Shown here: in pieces, positions 1-12,043 of the stretch
How positions within the stretch are numbered: the stretch's first letter is position 1
How the letters are laid out: each line of letters begins with the position of its first letter
From: Pseudoscleropodium purum
Lineage: Eukaryota > Streptophyta > Bryopsida > Hypnales > Brachytheciaceae
Assembly: GCA_963969395.1 (NCBI GenBank)
Contig: OZ017796.1
Coordinates: 15,874,501 to 15,938,500 of the forward strand
Direction of reading: 5' to 3'
Length of the DNA stretch: 64,000 nucleotides
Position numbers and translations under genes: made by a program
Notes under the pieces: generated by a model
What the model saw: the letters and a program-made list of their open reading frames with translations, nothing else
Told to the model about the DNA's origin: nothing
Database searches by the model: none

Positions 1-2324
1 TCTATGCTCTCAATTTTTAAGGCAACTCACCACTATTTTACTCCCACATCTATAAATTTTACTCCCTATTGTACCTCCAAATTAAGTATATGAGATGTTT
101 TGGAAAATCTAAAAACTTAATACATAATTACACCAAATCTTACAACAAGATACTTCCTCACCAAACAATTATGGACATCTAAAGATTCTATCTACAAACT
201 TTAAAATAAATAAACCTCTTCCATTCCATCAAACATAACTTTTTCATATAAACTCCAAATAGAGCAAATCGTAACTTTTTCAAATTACAAGAAGAAAAAC
301 AACACGCTTATAAATTTTCATTTATCAAATGAATTCAAAATATACAGTACACTATGACTCTCTAAACACACAATAAACCCCTAACTAACTATGAGAAGGA
401 AAAAGAAGAGTTCCCTCTTTATCCTCCACCTTATCTTCAACTTCTACCCCATAAGTCAAGTGAACTTCAGTCCATACCTTACCTAACATTCATTGGCTAC
501 ATAACCAACCTCTTATCTTCAACTTAAAAATAAATCACTACAAAGGTTAACCAAAAAATAAATCACCTCTATTTTTATCTTTTATAACTTTAAACATATG
601 AAATAAAATTCCAAATTACTTCAATTATGGAAATAAAAAACTAACTTCTAATAGTAATCTACTAGAGTTTTAAAAAAATCAAGAAAAGTATCACTCCATC
701 TACAAAAACTTGAAGATATGTTTGATAGTATTTGCAATATACTCTACATAATATACCTTTATTAAAGGATTGACTAGCCCTTCCAACCAATGTTGATGGC
801 TACAATTTCTTTTAATAGGCTTAACCATATAATAATATTTTCATCATTGAGGTACTCAAAACATCCTTCAAATGTCACTTTTTGGCTACTTGGCTTAATA
901 CATTCAACTTACAATAAGATTATCAAGACGTGAGTGTCATGTTGAAGATTTTGTACCATCATTGCTCTACACAAGAACGCAAGGTTATGTTGTTGGTTGA
1001 GAAGGCTCGACTTCTTTTTGCACCGTGGGGTGCAAAGTTCAATAGCAAAAGAAGTCGATCCAATAGTTGTGACAAAGAAAGTTCATGGTTAGATTGTGGT
1101 TCTTTAATATGAGATCTAAAAAAACCCTCCAATTCAATATATTGAATCTGAAGAAAGTGAAACAAAAACTAAATCCAACAACAATATAATACTACAAACT
1201 TGAAAGATCAAGTCAAATTAATGAGATTCATATGTGATTCTCTTCTCTTCATAAATAGTTTACACATCCAAATGAAAAGGTGTAACTTTGAAGCCATTAA
1301 AGTAATGTCATATTTTTCTATATACTATTATATTATAACAAAATCTTTCAAAATAACATGAAAAATTATATTTTTACATTATGTATACATTTACAATGCA
1401 ACATCACAAAAAAAAATTTAGAGGGCATTAATTAATCATCTGAGATTTGTTGCTAATCCCAAATTCTACCTTACAAGAACATGGTGATGCTTTAACAACA
1501 TATATATACTAGAGCTAATGAAGTTTTTTTCCTTTTGGAATCTCAATACCTATCCAAGAAAAAATCTTTTATAGGATTCAACCCTATCACAATAAGTGAA
1601 ATACTATACTTTTGGCATGTGCCTATTGTATGCCTAAATTGCACAATATATAAATGAGACCAAAAATATTTTTTTGCCACACTAACTATCAACAATGTCA
1701 AAGAAATGACAACAAAGGTATCGATGCTTCAATCATTTTTTCTAACTTCTAATTTGGAATATGTCATTGATTTGAAAGGACTGAGGTTAATAAATAATTC
1801 AAGGTTAACAAATATCCACTACTTCATTTTACACCAATATAGAAAGAGAAGAAAATCTAATTTACATCTTTTTTTCATTAGTAAAGAAGGTTTTGTAAAT
1901 GATCTCATTCTAATTCTTTTAAAAAAGAAATAAAAAGGAAAAGGAAAGCACATAGAATATGTTGCTAGTGATTTTATCAAGATAAGACATGTATAAAGCC
2001 AAATGAAACACCTTGTAGGAAACTATTTACTTTTGGATAGATTTTTTAAAATAATTTTAATCAATCAATGACTTCTTCTCAACTTAAAAACTTCTTGTTT
2101 TATTATCACCATCTTTTTCAACTTCAAAAGTCATTTTCAACTAAATCTATACAAAAGAAAGACATAAGCCTATTTTTTCCTTTTAGATTTAAAGAAAAAA
2201 CATATTTTCCTTTTCATCCACACACCTATACTCCACATCCTACACCCTAGAAAGAAAAAAAAGTATAGTAGGAAGAAAAGATAGAATGATATAGATGGTA
2301 ATTTTTTAATGCATTACATAAATA
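1..2324. other. AT-rich intergenic DNA
   Basis: No gene is recognisable on either strand. The region is about 70-75 percent AT with many A or T runs, and its open frames are short and lack a coding look. The only structured item I see is the perfect inverted repeat listed separately near position 1007. Confidence 0.6.
1007..1058. repeat. Perfect 12-bp inverted repeat (hairpin)
   Basis: TCGACTTCTTTT at 1007-1018 is exactly complementary to AAAAGAAGTCGA at 1047-1058. The 28-base loop contains a second short stem, GCAC pairing with GTGC. It is the most structured point in the first 2 kb. It could be a cruciform or a relic of a small element; no function is implied. Confidence 0.6.
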
Positions 2325-2811
2325 AATGATAAGGCTATATGTTAAAGGAATTTCAATTATTTGTTAGAAAAATTTAAGAAATTTTTTTATTATCATTAGG
2401 TTAAATACCTAAAAGTTAATATTAGAAAAAACATGCTTTTAGAAATTGTATCAATTGAGACTTTGCAATCAATTGTTGTTTGAGGCCCACGTACAATTCC
2501 TATTAATTTATCTCAAACCTTCCCCCAAATCAACTTTATAATGTGCAGATGCTAATTAAATATTCCACTATTTTATGTGGCTTTCATATCAACTATGTAT
2601 TATTTGAAATATTTGTAACTTTGTGTAAAAATTACAACTTCAAGAAAATTTACAGATTAGGATTTTATAAATTCTTTGAACTTTTTTATTTTTAAAAAAA
2701 AAGATTAGAAATCTCCAATAAATAATGAATTTAGCATATAATAAAATTTTAAACTATAGAAGTTGTGCAACAATGACAAGAATATTGTTTTTTGATGTAG
2801 GATTAGATTAA

Positions 2812-3713
2812 CCCCTTAAGTTTCTTGAAAATGCTCAAAAACTACCATTTCTAGTACAAGTACCAAGTTTTTGAAGAATTTATTTTTGACATATGTAACT
2901 ATAGGATCTTGTGGTATGTCGACTTGAAAATATTTGGTAAGAATTTCAAAAATTTCCATTGCCTAGATTACAAGATATAGGCATTTAAATTCACAAAAAT
3001 CATATTTGGGCAAAAAATTGTGAAGTTGCACTTTACAAGCTCACTTTTCTATAACAAAATGTCCAAAATGGTGGTTCGTCTTTAGATTATTTTTCCTAGA
3101 CAAGTTCATTGCATGCTTAAAAATTTTCAAATCATTTGAAATCATACAACATATAGGAAAAAATAGTAAATAGAAAAGTATAGAGAGTGCTTCACTATAC
3201 TAAATTGTTAAGAATTTAATTATGGAATTGAAAAATGTTAATCCCAATGGTTGTAATGCTGTAATAAATGATCTACATCCTATGATTTTAATTTTTTCAA
3301 AAAATATTGAAGATTGAATTAAATAAAGGACCTCAAAGTTTATTTTAGAGTAGAGAACCTATAATTGCCTACAAAACTAAAACTCCTTATAACTTTTGAC
3401 TCATTCATCAAAATGGAATGATTCAAAGCTTTCTACATACATATAAATTTAGAAAACCAATTTCAAATTTTTTTTTTTGAAAAGATTGATTTTTTTTTAT
3501 GTGCCCAAACTGCCCTAGTTAAGAAACAAACAACATGTTATGCAATAATTTCTTATTCTTATTTCCAAATGTCATGAAATTTAGTGCATATGAAAGATAT
3601 TCCTTGTCAACACCTTCTATTAAGATTTCATCCTAAAATATTCAAATTTCTAGTCACAAGTACTTGTGCAAAATTGCTATGTTGCTAAAAATAGCAAGCT
3701 AGTCCTTTAGGGG
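2812..3713 (+). mobile_element. TTAA-flanked non-autonomous element A (902 bp)
   Basis: The left end is CCCCTTAAG preceded by TTAA (2808-2811); the right end is TTTAGGGG followed by TTAA (3714-3717). The related repeat at 22085-23290 has a single TTAA (22595-22598) at the corresponding point, so this is an insertion with a duplicated TTAA. It contains no coding frame and no transposase motif. It belongs to the same subfamily as the elements at 4083, 13839 and 61661, sharing for example ACAAG-TCACTTTTCTAT and AATCCCAATGGTTG inside. TTAA duplication is characteristic of the piggyBac superfamily; no transposase is present to prove this. Confidence 0.8.
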
Positions 3714-4082
3714 TTAATAGTGTCATAGTTAGCAATGTTCTATTTTGTTGTTCCATTTTTTTTTAATAAAATTTACCCCTTCTTTGTAATTGGTGAATTT
3801 TGTATAAGGATGCGAAAATAAAGGAAGAACTTGTCAAGCCAACCCAATATCAGAGAGCCTATAAGGACTACTAGAAATTTACTAAATAATAAAAAACTGA
3901 ATAGTAATGTCTTCATCATTTAAATGAACTTAAAATTTAAAAAATATAATATATAATATATTTTTCAACTTTGAAAAGATGAAGATTAAAATTAATCTAA
4001 CCTAATTATGTTATAATCATAATTTTCAAATTTAGAAACAAAATATATAATTTTATAAGTTATTTGTTTTTCAAATTATTAA

Positions 4083-4984
4083 GCCCTAAAGGACCAAGTT
4101 TTGTTTTTTGGCTACATAAAGATTTTGGATAGGTGTATATAACTAGAGATTTCCATATTTTTGACCCAAATTTTAATAGAAGGTGAGGACATCATATACA
4201 CTAAATTCCATCACATTTGAAAATGGGAGTCAAAAGTTATAGCCTAATATGTTATTTTTTTTCATAATTGGGTAGTTTGGGCAAATAAAAGAAATCATTG
4301 CTTTCGAAAACAAAAAATTGAAATTGTTTTTTTAGAGTTATATATACATGGAAAGCTTTGAATCATTCCATTTTGATCAATGAGTAAAAAGTTATGAAGA
4401 TTTTTGTTTGCCGGTAGTTATATATTCCCTACTCTAAAATAAACTTTGGAATCCTTTATTTTCCCCAATTTTCAATATTTTTGGAAAAAAATAAAATCAC
4501 AAGATGTAGATTGTTTAAACCATTGGAATTGGCATTTTTCAATTCCATAATTAAATTCCTAATAATTTAGTATTTTTAATCATTCTCTACTACTACCTAC
4601 TTACTATTTTTTTTCCTATATATTGTACAATTCTAAATGATCTGAATCTTTTCAAGCATGTAGCCAACTTGTCTAGGAAAAAGAATACAAAGAGGCACTA
4701 CCATTATGGTCATTTTTATGTAGAAAAGTGAGCTTGTGAAGTGCAATTGCATTGTTTTTTGTAGGGTCTAAAAATCAATTTCAATGAATTTCAATGCTAA
4801 TATCTCACAATTCATATAGTAGAAACTTCTGAAATTCTTACTACATACTCTCAAATCAATATATTGCAAGATCCTATGATTACATGTATCATAAAAAGTT
4901 TTTTTTTCAAAAATTTAATACTTGTACTGAAAATGGCAGTTTTTGAGTGTTTCAAGTGAAAACATTGTGATGGAACTTTAGGGG
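4083..4984 (-). mobile_element. TTAA-flanked non-autonomous element B (902 bp, inverted)
   Basis: It lies in the opposite orientation to the 2812-3713 element and has the same length. The left end GCCCTAAAGG follows TTAA (4079-4082). The right end TTTAGGGG is followed by CTAA, a one-base decay of TTAA. The empty counterpart lies near 22951-22960, where the flanks CAAGTTGATAGG and TTGCAAAATAAG run together. Read in reverse complement, the interior follows the 2812 element from end to end. It is non-coding. Confidence 0.75.
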
Positions 4985-5306
4985 CTAAATTTGCAAAGTA
5001 AGAGACTTAAAATTTGTAATTGTTTGGATTTCAAGATTTTGAAATTTAAAATCGGTTGTCATTGATAGTAGTATGAAGGGCATCCTAGCCTAAATGTAGA
5101 AATGAACACTAAACCTTTCTATCCATTCAAAACATTCATAAAATTGATTACAAATAGAGCTTTTAGTAGTGTATCCTTTCTTAGTGCATAATTGTGAATT
5201 ATGGAGTTTGTAGGTGGGCCCAATTTGAAGCACTTTTTCTGAAAAGTAATGTAGTTAGAGCTGACATTAACTAGATGGTCATTGTTACACCTCTCTAAAT
5301 GCACAA

Positions 5307-5352
5307 AACCTCTCTTAGTGCATAGTCCCAATACCATGCACTAAGAGAGGTT
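5307..5352. repeat. Perfect 17-bp inverted repeat
   Basis: AACCTCTCTTAGTGCAT at 5307-5323 pairs perfectly with 5336-5352 across a 12-base loop. A partial match, CTTTCTTAGTGCATAATTG, sits about 130 bases upstream near 5177. It lies at the end of the large dispersed repeat and may be a small foldback insertion, because the copy at 23 kb lacks it. Confidence 0.65.
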
Positions 5353-5807
5353 CTACGTATATTCTTTGGAAACCTTCCAAGTTTAAAAAAACATTTAATC
5401 CTAATACACTCTATGCCACCATTACTAAGGTAAACCAACCAATCATAGTCCAAATGCTAGCCAACCCATCACAAGCAAAAAATTTCTAGTCATGCACATT
5501 TTAGGAATTAGAATGTACACCATAAGTACAATTTTGCCTGTGATGGATTGACTCCCATTTGGGCTGTCATAGGCAAGGTTACCTTATACTTTCTCTATCC
5601 TTCTTGTAGATAAATTAACCCTGGAATGCCGGGTTGGTCACCATAGAAATCAAATTTGCACATTACATGAGTATGCCTGCACAGTAATACATCAACTTAA
5701 TAGAATCTATCATTGGCTTAGTTCCTCCTGTACTAAACCATACTCACGATGGATATTAAACCTCCTGCTTCAAACCACCCGCTTCAAGCCTAAGCCTTCT
5801 GCTTGCT

Positions 5808-8445
5808 TCAAGCCTTCAACTTTTTCGTAATTTCCGCGGTGTACTTTCCCTGGTGAAAAGCTTGTCCCAGCTCCAATTTGGTGGGTTGCCGTGAACCATC
5901 ACCAGCAAAAGTCCCCGACCCATATGCAGATCCGCCCCTGGGTTCGTTCAACTCGAACGTACCAGCTGCAGAGTAACCAGTGGGGACAAAAATCATGCCG
6001 TGATGCGCCAATTGTGTGACGGCTGTCAATCTGAAGCTCAGCGCAATCCCACGTCAAAAATGTCAGTCGCACATAGATAGCACTGTACCCAAGCACAGGC
6101 TACACTGACAATGCAGACCCCATTTACAATTAAAAAACTGACACGCAAACTAATAATGTAGAATCGTGCAGAATTCTGACAAATGATAACTCACAAGCAG
6201 GATGGAACTTGCAAGAGGAGAGGAGAGAGAGAGAGAGAGCGCAAACAGCATTAGGTTAAGCTTAAACGTAACTTCGAAACAATTTATGTCCGCATTCATG
6301 TCACATCATGCTCAGGATCTGAAACCTCCACTTGTGAACTCAGGTAATCAAGAAGTTGTCCAAAATGTGTCCGTTGTATTATTAAGTGAAATTGTCACGA
6401 CCCTCTCACAAGATTCTTGCTTCAACAAATGTTATTGAGTTTTCATACATATTTTCATCCACGGTTTTCAATCTTCCTTTTCTCATCTGCAGTTCCCATG
6501 TGGTTGCATTGCATCATTGATTGTGCTGGAATGAGTAGCATCTGTCCATTTCTTCATCTCTTGCGTTGCAAAGGGTCCTTGCTTGTGCGTGTAAGTTATA
6601 CCCCCGACATGGAAATTCAATTTCAGCACATGCTTGCTGGATCTGACCCTCACTTCGTTTCTAAGAATAAACTCAAATGTCGTATTCCCTTTGTTTCTGA
6701 ATATTACCAATGTTTCGTATGTGTAATTATTCAAAACCAAAGGGCGTATAGGATATGGAGTGTGTGATAACAATCAAGAGATTTGCATGTAAGCATATAA
6801 GTAGGCCTTACGCTGTGGTTTCTTGGCCGCCTCCTTGACTGCCAGTGCTGATGAAGACCCCAGCAGGCTTTCCAGCCAACGCCTGGGTTTTCCACAATCC
6901 TCCAGTGGCGTCTAAGAAGGCCTTAAACTGGGCCGCCATCATGCCGTATCGAGTGGGGAAGCCGAACAAAAAACCGTCTGCTTCAGGCAAATCCTTGGCA
7001 TTAAGCACGGGCACATCCGACTTCGGGGGTGCACCCATCTTCCCCAAGACCTCCTCCGGCAATGTCTCCGCTACCTAATACTCCAACGGCAACACAATTA
7101 TTGTTGCATGCAACTTTAGGACCCACCCGATTATTACCATTTGTGACATGTGCACCGATTTAAGTGCGTTAAGGTCGCTTCACTTCAGGCAGGAATGGTG
7201 TTAGCAAGCGAAATAAAATGAATTCAAGTTCACCACCTTCGAATTAGGTAGACACTTTGCTACCACTACTAGAGTATACCACCACCAAGTATACATGGAC
7301 ATTTGAGAGTTCAAGACTTTGGGTCCCAATGAAAGAACAAGAGTGCTACAAACAAGAGTGCGCCACTTCTAAATTAGGTTCACTTTCTAGCTACTACCAC
7401 TCCGAATACTACAACAAATCATGGACCTTTTCGTACTCAATGAAAGAACTTTTCATTTTGTTTTAATCTTGGGAGGATGCAGATCCCCATAGTCAACGTA
7501 CTCGCACCAAAATGCTCCGATTATTGCATCAATAGGTTCACTCTTTGTTTCTACAATGAGCAATGAAGTCACCTATTGGACCTTTTACAACCAATTCCAA
7601 ATTCATCACTATTGGATTAGGTTTAGTCTTGCTAACAGCAGTCCTGATTTCAAATTCAATGAATGAAAGAAAGTCTTAGGAATGAATTCAAGTATACCAT
7701 TAAACCATATTCAATTATCCATTATGCTAGCACCAAATTGAAATGGATGTTTATTACTCAACCAATTAGGATAGGCTATGATTCTGCAATTATAGAACGG
7801 GGCTTTCAATAGTACCATCGACACAACTCACTTGGTACAAGATGGCGTCCACGCCCTCGACAGAGTTGGCACCCTTCTGAATCTCCTTGGCGAGGGTCTC
7901 CACGTGACCGTACATGGAGTAGTACCTGCAACGATATTGAGTTCCATACAGCAACGTCAAGATTGAATTCCAGAAAATTCTTCCATCCAACACACTCACG
8001 AGAAATTTACTCTGCCTAACTTCAGGATCTCGTGGTCGTTGGGGTCACTCAGGCTGCTAAAAGAAAAACTTCAGCCCGGAGCATGCACAGACTCTGGAAT
8101 GCAACTCTATCACACAGCATTTCGAAGTCTTGGTCACCACAGAACCTCGAAACTGTATCCTAAGCCACATCGACATCACGCTCTCTGTTTCCCAATCTCA
8201 ATCTCCCCCTAATCCAGGCTGCACCTCTGTTCGCAATCTGGTGGAGCATGGGAATACAAATCTAATCCGCTACAGCCAACGTACAGTAGACCCATGGAAA
8301 GACCCAACCGACCATTAGCCATAGCCAGAAAGCAGAATCCCCAAATCTTCAGAAAACGAAACAAATGCCGAACAAATCCTCCATAAACACACGACGCAGG
8401 AGCTAGTCAGCCAGAAACATACACAATGTAGAGCTTGGTGGCCAT
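5808..8445 (-). CDS. NAD(P)H:quinone oxidoreductase, FQR1/WrbA type
   Basis: Flavodoxin-fold FMN enzyme that reduces quinones to hydroquinols by two electrons, protecting against quinone redox cycling; plant FQR1 proteins are cytosolic or plasma-membrane associated. Exons on the minus strand are 8423-8445, 7832-7925, 6812-7074 and 5808-6030, joining in frame to 200 residues (family about 204). All introns are GT-AG. The start MATKLYIV matches the family. Visible motifs are the phosphate loop YSMYGHVE (residues 10-17), the FMN-binding [16 protein letters not shown] (77-92), [12 protein letters not shown] (115-126) and the C-terminal [13 protein letters not shown] and ITKKLK. The 23-bp first exon ends with a GTATGT donor. 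Intron 3 holds a GA microsatellite and intron 2 a dispersed repeat. It appears intact. Family names are WrbA/FQR1; which paralogue this is cannot be told. Confidence 0.93.
6223..6239. repeat. GA microsatellite in intron 3 of the quinone reductase gene
   Basis: A run of GA dinucleotides follows an AGGAGAGG lead-in. It lies between the third and fourth coding exons. Confidence 0.8.
7505..7575. repeat. Dispersed repeat shared with 42010-42085
   Basis: CACCAAAATGCTCC, then a spaced TGTTTCTACAATGAGCAATGAAG, matches CACCAAAATGCTCC and TGTGTCTACACTGAGCAATGAAG at 42 kb in the same orientation. This copy lies within intron 2 of the quinone reductase gene. The full extent and class of the repeat are unclear. 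Confidence 0.5.
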
Positions 8446-9530
8446 GTTGGCTTGCGGTTGGACGCAAATCAAAGGTGCGACTGGTCGCGAAGGTGAAGCT
8501 CGGATGCGGGGTGCTGAAGATGAGGGCACTGACAACAAAATGAACTGCAGCACTGGGATGATGAGAGTTATGCGCAAATTTATTGTAGTCTAGAAAAGCT
8601 TTGGGAAAAGCCTACGCTGGAAAAAGCTATTTGCATGATTTCAAGAGAGACGGCTTTGCTACAGTGGAAGAGTCCAAATTTAAAGTGAGCCAGCAGGGAT
8701 TTTTGAGTCCAGCTAGGATTTGTAAGTGTCCAACTAGGATTCGAACATGGGTTACTGAAGGAGCTCAAGAAGCTACGTTTGCACCGTCCGATTCGCAGCA
8801 TCTACAGTTCCAGTTGTGATTCTTTCTAGATGCCAACTCCGTTTGGTGAACTTTCTCGGCAGAAACCAGTGGAGGGTAGGACGGAATTGTAGGAATGTGC
8901 TTGGGTGATCTCATTCCCGAATTTCGCATGACGTAAGGTGTGCGCACCTACAAACGTGACGAATTGCAAATTGACTACCAACAGTAGGTTCTCTTAACCC
9001 TAGAACTGACGCCAAAGCATCCTCTCGACGAATGAAAAACGCGGTGGAGGACGGAAAAAGGCCTTTATTCTTCCAATTTTTAATGAAATACAGACTGAGG
9101 CTGCGCACGTTGACACGCGACTCAAAAAGAACCTCCTAGAGGTGGTAGATTTTTCACAAAGCATGCTGAATCTGCTAAAAGGAAGGGGCGGTTTCCGAAG
9201 GCTTGAAATTTTCAGGCCTCGCGGCGTGCATCCTGATTGCGGCACTGTTCATTGTCATTGTCAAACCACAGTGCTGGGCTCAAAGCCTGGAGTTTGTATT
9301 ATGCTCCCCTACTGAATTCCACTGGGAGATTTTGGCCTTTCAGCCTGGGGCTGAACAGGGGGCTAAAAGGGGTCCCAGGTTCGGCCTGAGGTTCGGAGCC
9401 TTCCGCGCGCTCACCGAGTACGCAAGACCCGACTACACCATCCCCGGCCCAGTGACCTGCCACGCCCGATCGATGGCCGCCTTCGCCACGGCTGGGGACC
9501 ACCTTTTCGAATAAGCTTAGATGCAGGCAC
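8446..9530. other. Upstream region of the quinone reductase gene and GC-richer spacer
   Basis: This holds the promoter and 5' leader of the minus-strand quinone reductase gene, but I cannot place a TATA box or start site confidently. A minus-strand GTTCGAATC at about 8740 resembles a pol III B box, with TAGCTTCTTGAG 29 bases upstream as a weak A box, so a tRNA-derived SINE is possible. An open frame at 9203-9514 encodes a hydrophobic leader but has no ATG. Bases 9310-9400 are shared with 21030-21110. Confidence 0.4.
9310..9400 (-). repeat. Copy of a GC-rich repeat also found near 21030-21110
   Basis: Read on the minus strand this contains CCCCTTTTAGCCCCC, CCCAGGCTGAA and ATCTCCCAGTGGAATTC. 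The plus strand near 21030-21110 has TTAGCCCAGGCTGAAC and AGCTCCCAGTCGAATGCC in the same order and spacing. The repeat is short and unclassified. Confidence 0.45.
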
Positions 9531-12043
9531 TACTCACGATTTTTAATTAATTTTTTTTTTTGTGAATGACATTTCAGGTTTAGCTAAATTTTATATTTTC
9601 ATTGAATGGTCACTGTAATTTTCTCTTTGAATCTTTATTAACCTTGAAAAGACAAGTCCACAAGAAGTTTTTCTATATTTCTAAACTATTCCCTCTAAAG
9701 TTGCATACTTCAAAATCATAGTTGTTTTAAAATTGACTTGTACAAATTATTGTCTAAAATCTAAACCCATGCATCAAGAATGCTTAGGGTTGTTTTTTTG
9801 TACAAATTATTTTAGCACTATGAAAATTCTTAACTTATTCACATTGCATCCAAAAAATACAAGGTAAGACTATGAATAAATATTATTCAATTCTAAGAAG
9901 ATTCAACAAAAACTCTGACAATTTCATAGTAAAATGTGCACTAATTTGCTTGTATAATGAATCATAGTTGTAGTCACTTTATATATTTCCTTGCTTTTGC
10001 TATATATGAATTAAATTTGTATATTTGATTTCTATGTGTCTTATTAAGAATTAATACATTTTCAATTGAAGAACTAAAATTACTGAGAATGTTTTAAGAA
10101 AAAAATGAAAAAAATTCATATCAAACTCATAATGCACTTTAAAAACTGAAATTAACTCCATTGAACTTAGGTGTGTATTGCTAGGAAAAATCAACATGTA
10201 AAAAAAGGTAAGATGTTTTATTTAAAAAAATTTAAATGAAAGATTGTGATTATATATATTATATACACACACATACATATAAAATGTATGTAACCAAGTG
10301 TTTTTTTTCAGTTCTTATTATTTCAATATCTATCTTATTTCCAACTCACTTTAACTTCCACTAAATAAAATTTTCATATAAACGAGATTTTATGATAATG
10401 ATATTAATAGAAGTTTAAATACTATTCATTACAATTCTTGACATTCCTATATATTTCTGTTATATTCTTATATATTTGTGCTCTAATATATATATATTGT
10501 TATAAGTTAAAGAGTTAATGTGATTTTTCTTTCAACGAAAAAAAGAGACATTCTCAAAAGTAACATAAAACCCTTTCATAAATTTGTAATTACTAGTTAC
10601 ACACTTACACTTGTAAAGCATTTAAAAAAAAATTGAATTATTTCAAATATCATTATAGAAAATAGAAAATGCTTTAATGTGAACTTGTGAAAAATGCTTC
10701 ACAAGCTCATTTTTCTATGAAGAATTGTTCCAAATGGTGGTGCTCTTTTGGATTCCTTTTTGTAGACAAGGTAGCACCATGTTTGAAAATTTTCAGATAG
10801 TTTGGAATTGCTGGACATTTAGGAAAAAAAATTAAGAAGATAGTGCTAGAAAATGATTCAAAATACTAAATTGTTGAAGATTTCATTATAGAATTGAAAA
10901 ATGCCAATCCCAATGGTTGCATTGTTTTAATAAACAATCTACATCCTATGACCCTTTTTTTTCTCCCAAAATTTTCAATGTACCTTACTAATTAGTATAC
11001 ATAACCATAAAACACTCTCTTACTAATGGTGGAAACTTTAGACTCATCCAACACAAACTCTAAATTCTAGATTTTGTAAAAATATGCGAAGATTTGAAAC
11101 TTCAAACTTGGCAATCTCAAAAAGTATCTTAGTGGAGTGCCTCTCATTTGGTACCATAGTATATGAAGATTTTAATAATTTTTTATTCAACTCAATCAGT
11201 ACATGCATTTCTTTAGTTAATTATATTAGCTATTCTAATCATAAGTTTTTAATTTGTTTGAAATTTTAATTCACTATGTAAATACTTAGAGGAAATTGAG
11301 ATACTTCTATAGGTAATTGAAGGTACCACTATCATAGTGTCTTTTGCCTTACCTCATCTAATTGTTTCTCATTAGAATAATCTTCTCTAAAAGTTCATCA
11401 ATAAATCACCTTCTCAAATTTTATTTTTACCTAAAATACAAATATTCAAAGTAAATAAAATATTTTATTCTAATATTTACAACATGAATTCATATTGAAA
11501 TTTATAATTTTAATTCTATACTATCATAAATATGCAGATTAATTAGTGACATGAGACTACTGGTACAGTCTACATAATACAAGTAAGTTAGACATGGCTC
11601 ATATAGTAAAAGTATTCCCCACAACCTTTCCAATTACAATGATTGAATTCCTCTAGAAGTTGATTGGTTCTCGACTGATATCATTTCCTTTTTATTGTAG
11701 ATAACATTCAGATTGTTAAGTATTATACAAAAGAGAATTGGAATTCATCATCATGTGAAATTAATATTCCAAGATTATGCAATTTCAATGAAGAATAACA
11801 AATTTTAGTTTCAAAAATGGCATAATTCCTATGTTTTGAATTACAGTAGACAATTGTTATGGTTCTACATAATATTTTATTGAAAACAATTAGTCAAGAA
11901 TTTTTACATTCACTAGTACAATTGTACAAATACATATATAAACTCAAATATTTCTAAATCAATTTTATGGACAAGCTCATTTCTAAATTTTTTATAACAA
12001 GTCAACAAAAAACTCATTGGCAACAGTGCTTTACACTCCCACA
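9531..12043. other. AT-rich intergenic DNA with one element fragment
   Basis: Very AT-rich sequence with short TA-rich stretches (for example near 10250 and 10480). I see no gene. The fragment at 10683-10980 belongs to the TTAA element family and is listed separately. Confidence 0.55.
10683..10980 (+). mobile_element. Internal fragment of the TTAA element family
   Basis: The block from ACAAGCTCATTTTTCTATGA through AATGCCAATCCCAATGGTTG to ACATCCTATGACC matches the interior of the elements at 2812 and 13839 in order. Neither CCCCTAAA end is present, so this is a truncated copy or a fragment left by deletion. Confidence 0.65.

Larger units (their letters stand above)
2325..5385 (+). repeat. Dispersed AT-rich repeat, copy 1, with two insertions
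   Basis: Without the two elements at 2812-3713 and 4083-4984, this stretch aligns end to end with 22085-23290. Shared landmarks include AACTATG-ATTATTTGAAATATTT near 2590 and 22365, GGTTGTCATTG-TAGTAGTATGAAGG near 5055 and 23025, and AACCTTCCAAGTTT near 5370 and 23240. No coding potential is evident. It matters as the occupied partner of an occupied/empty site pair. Confidence 0.75.

Noticed and set aside
9203..9514. 103-codon plus-strand frame with a signal-peptide-like start (FSGLAACILIAALFIVIV)
   Set aside because: It starts with TTG, has no ATG before the hydrophobic leader, is preceded by an in-frame stop, and its centre is part of a repeat shared with 21030-21110.
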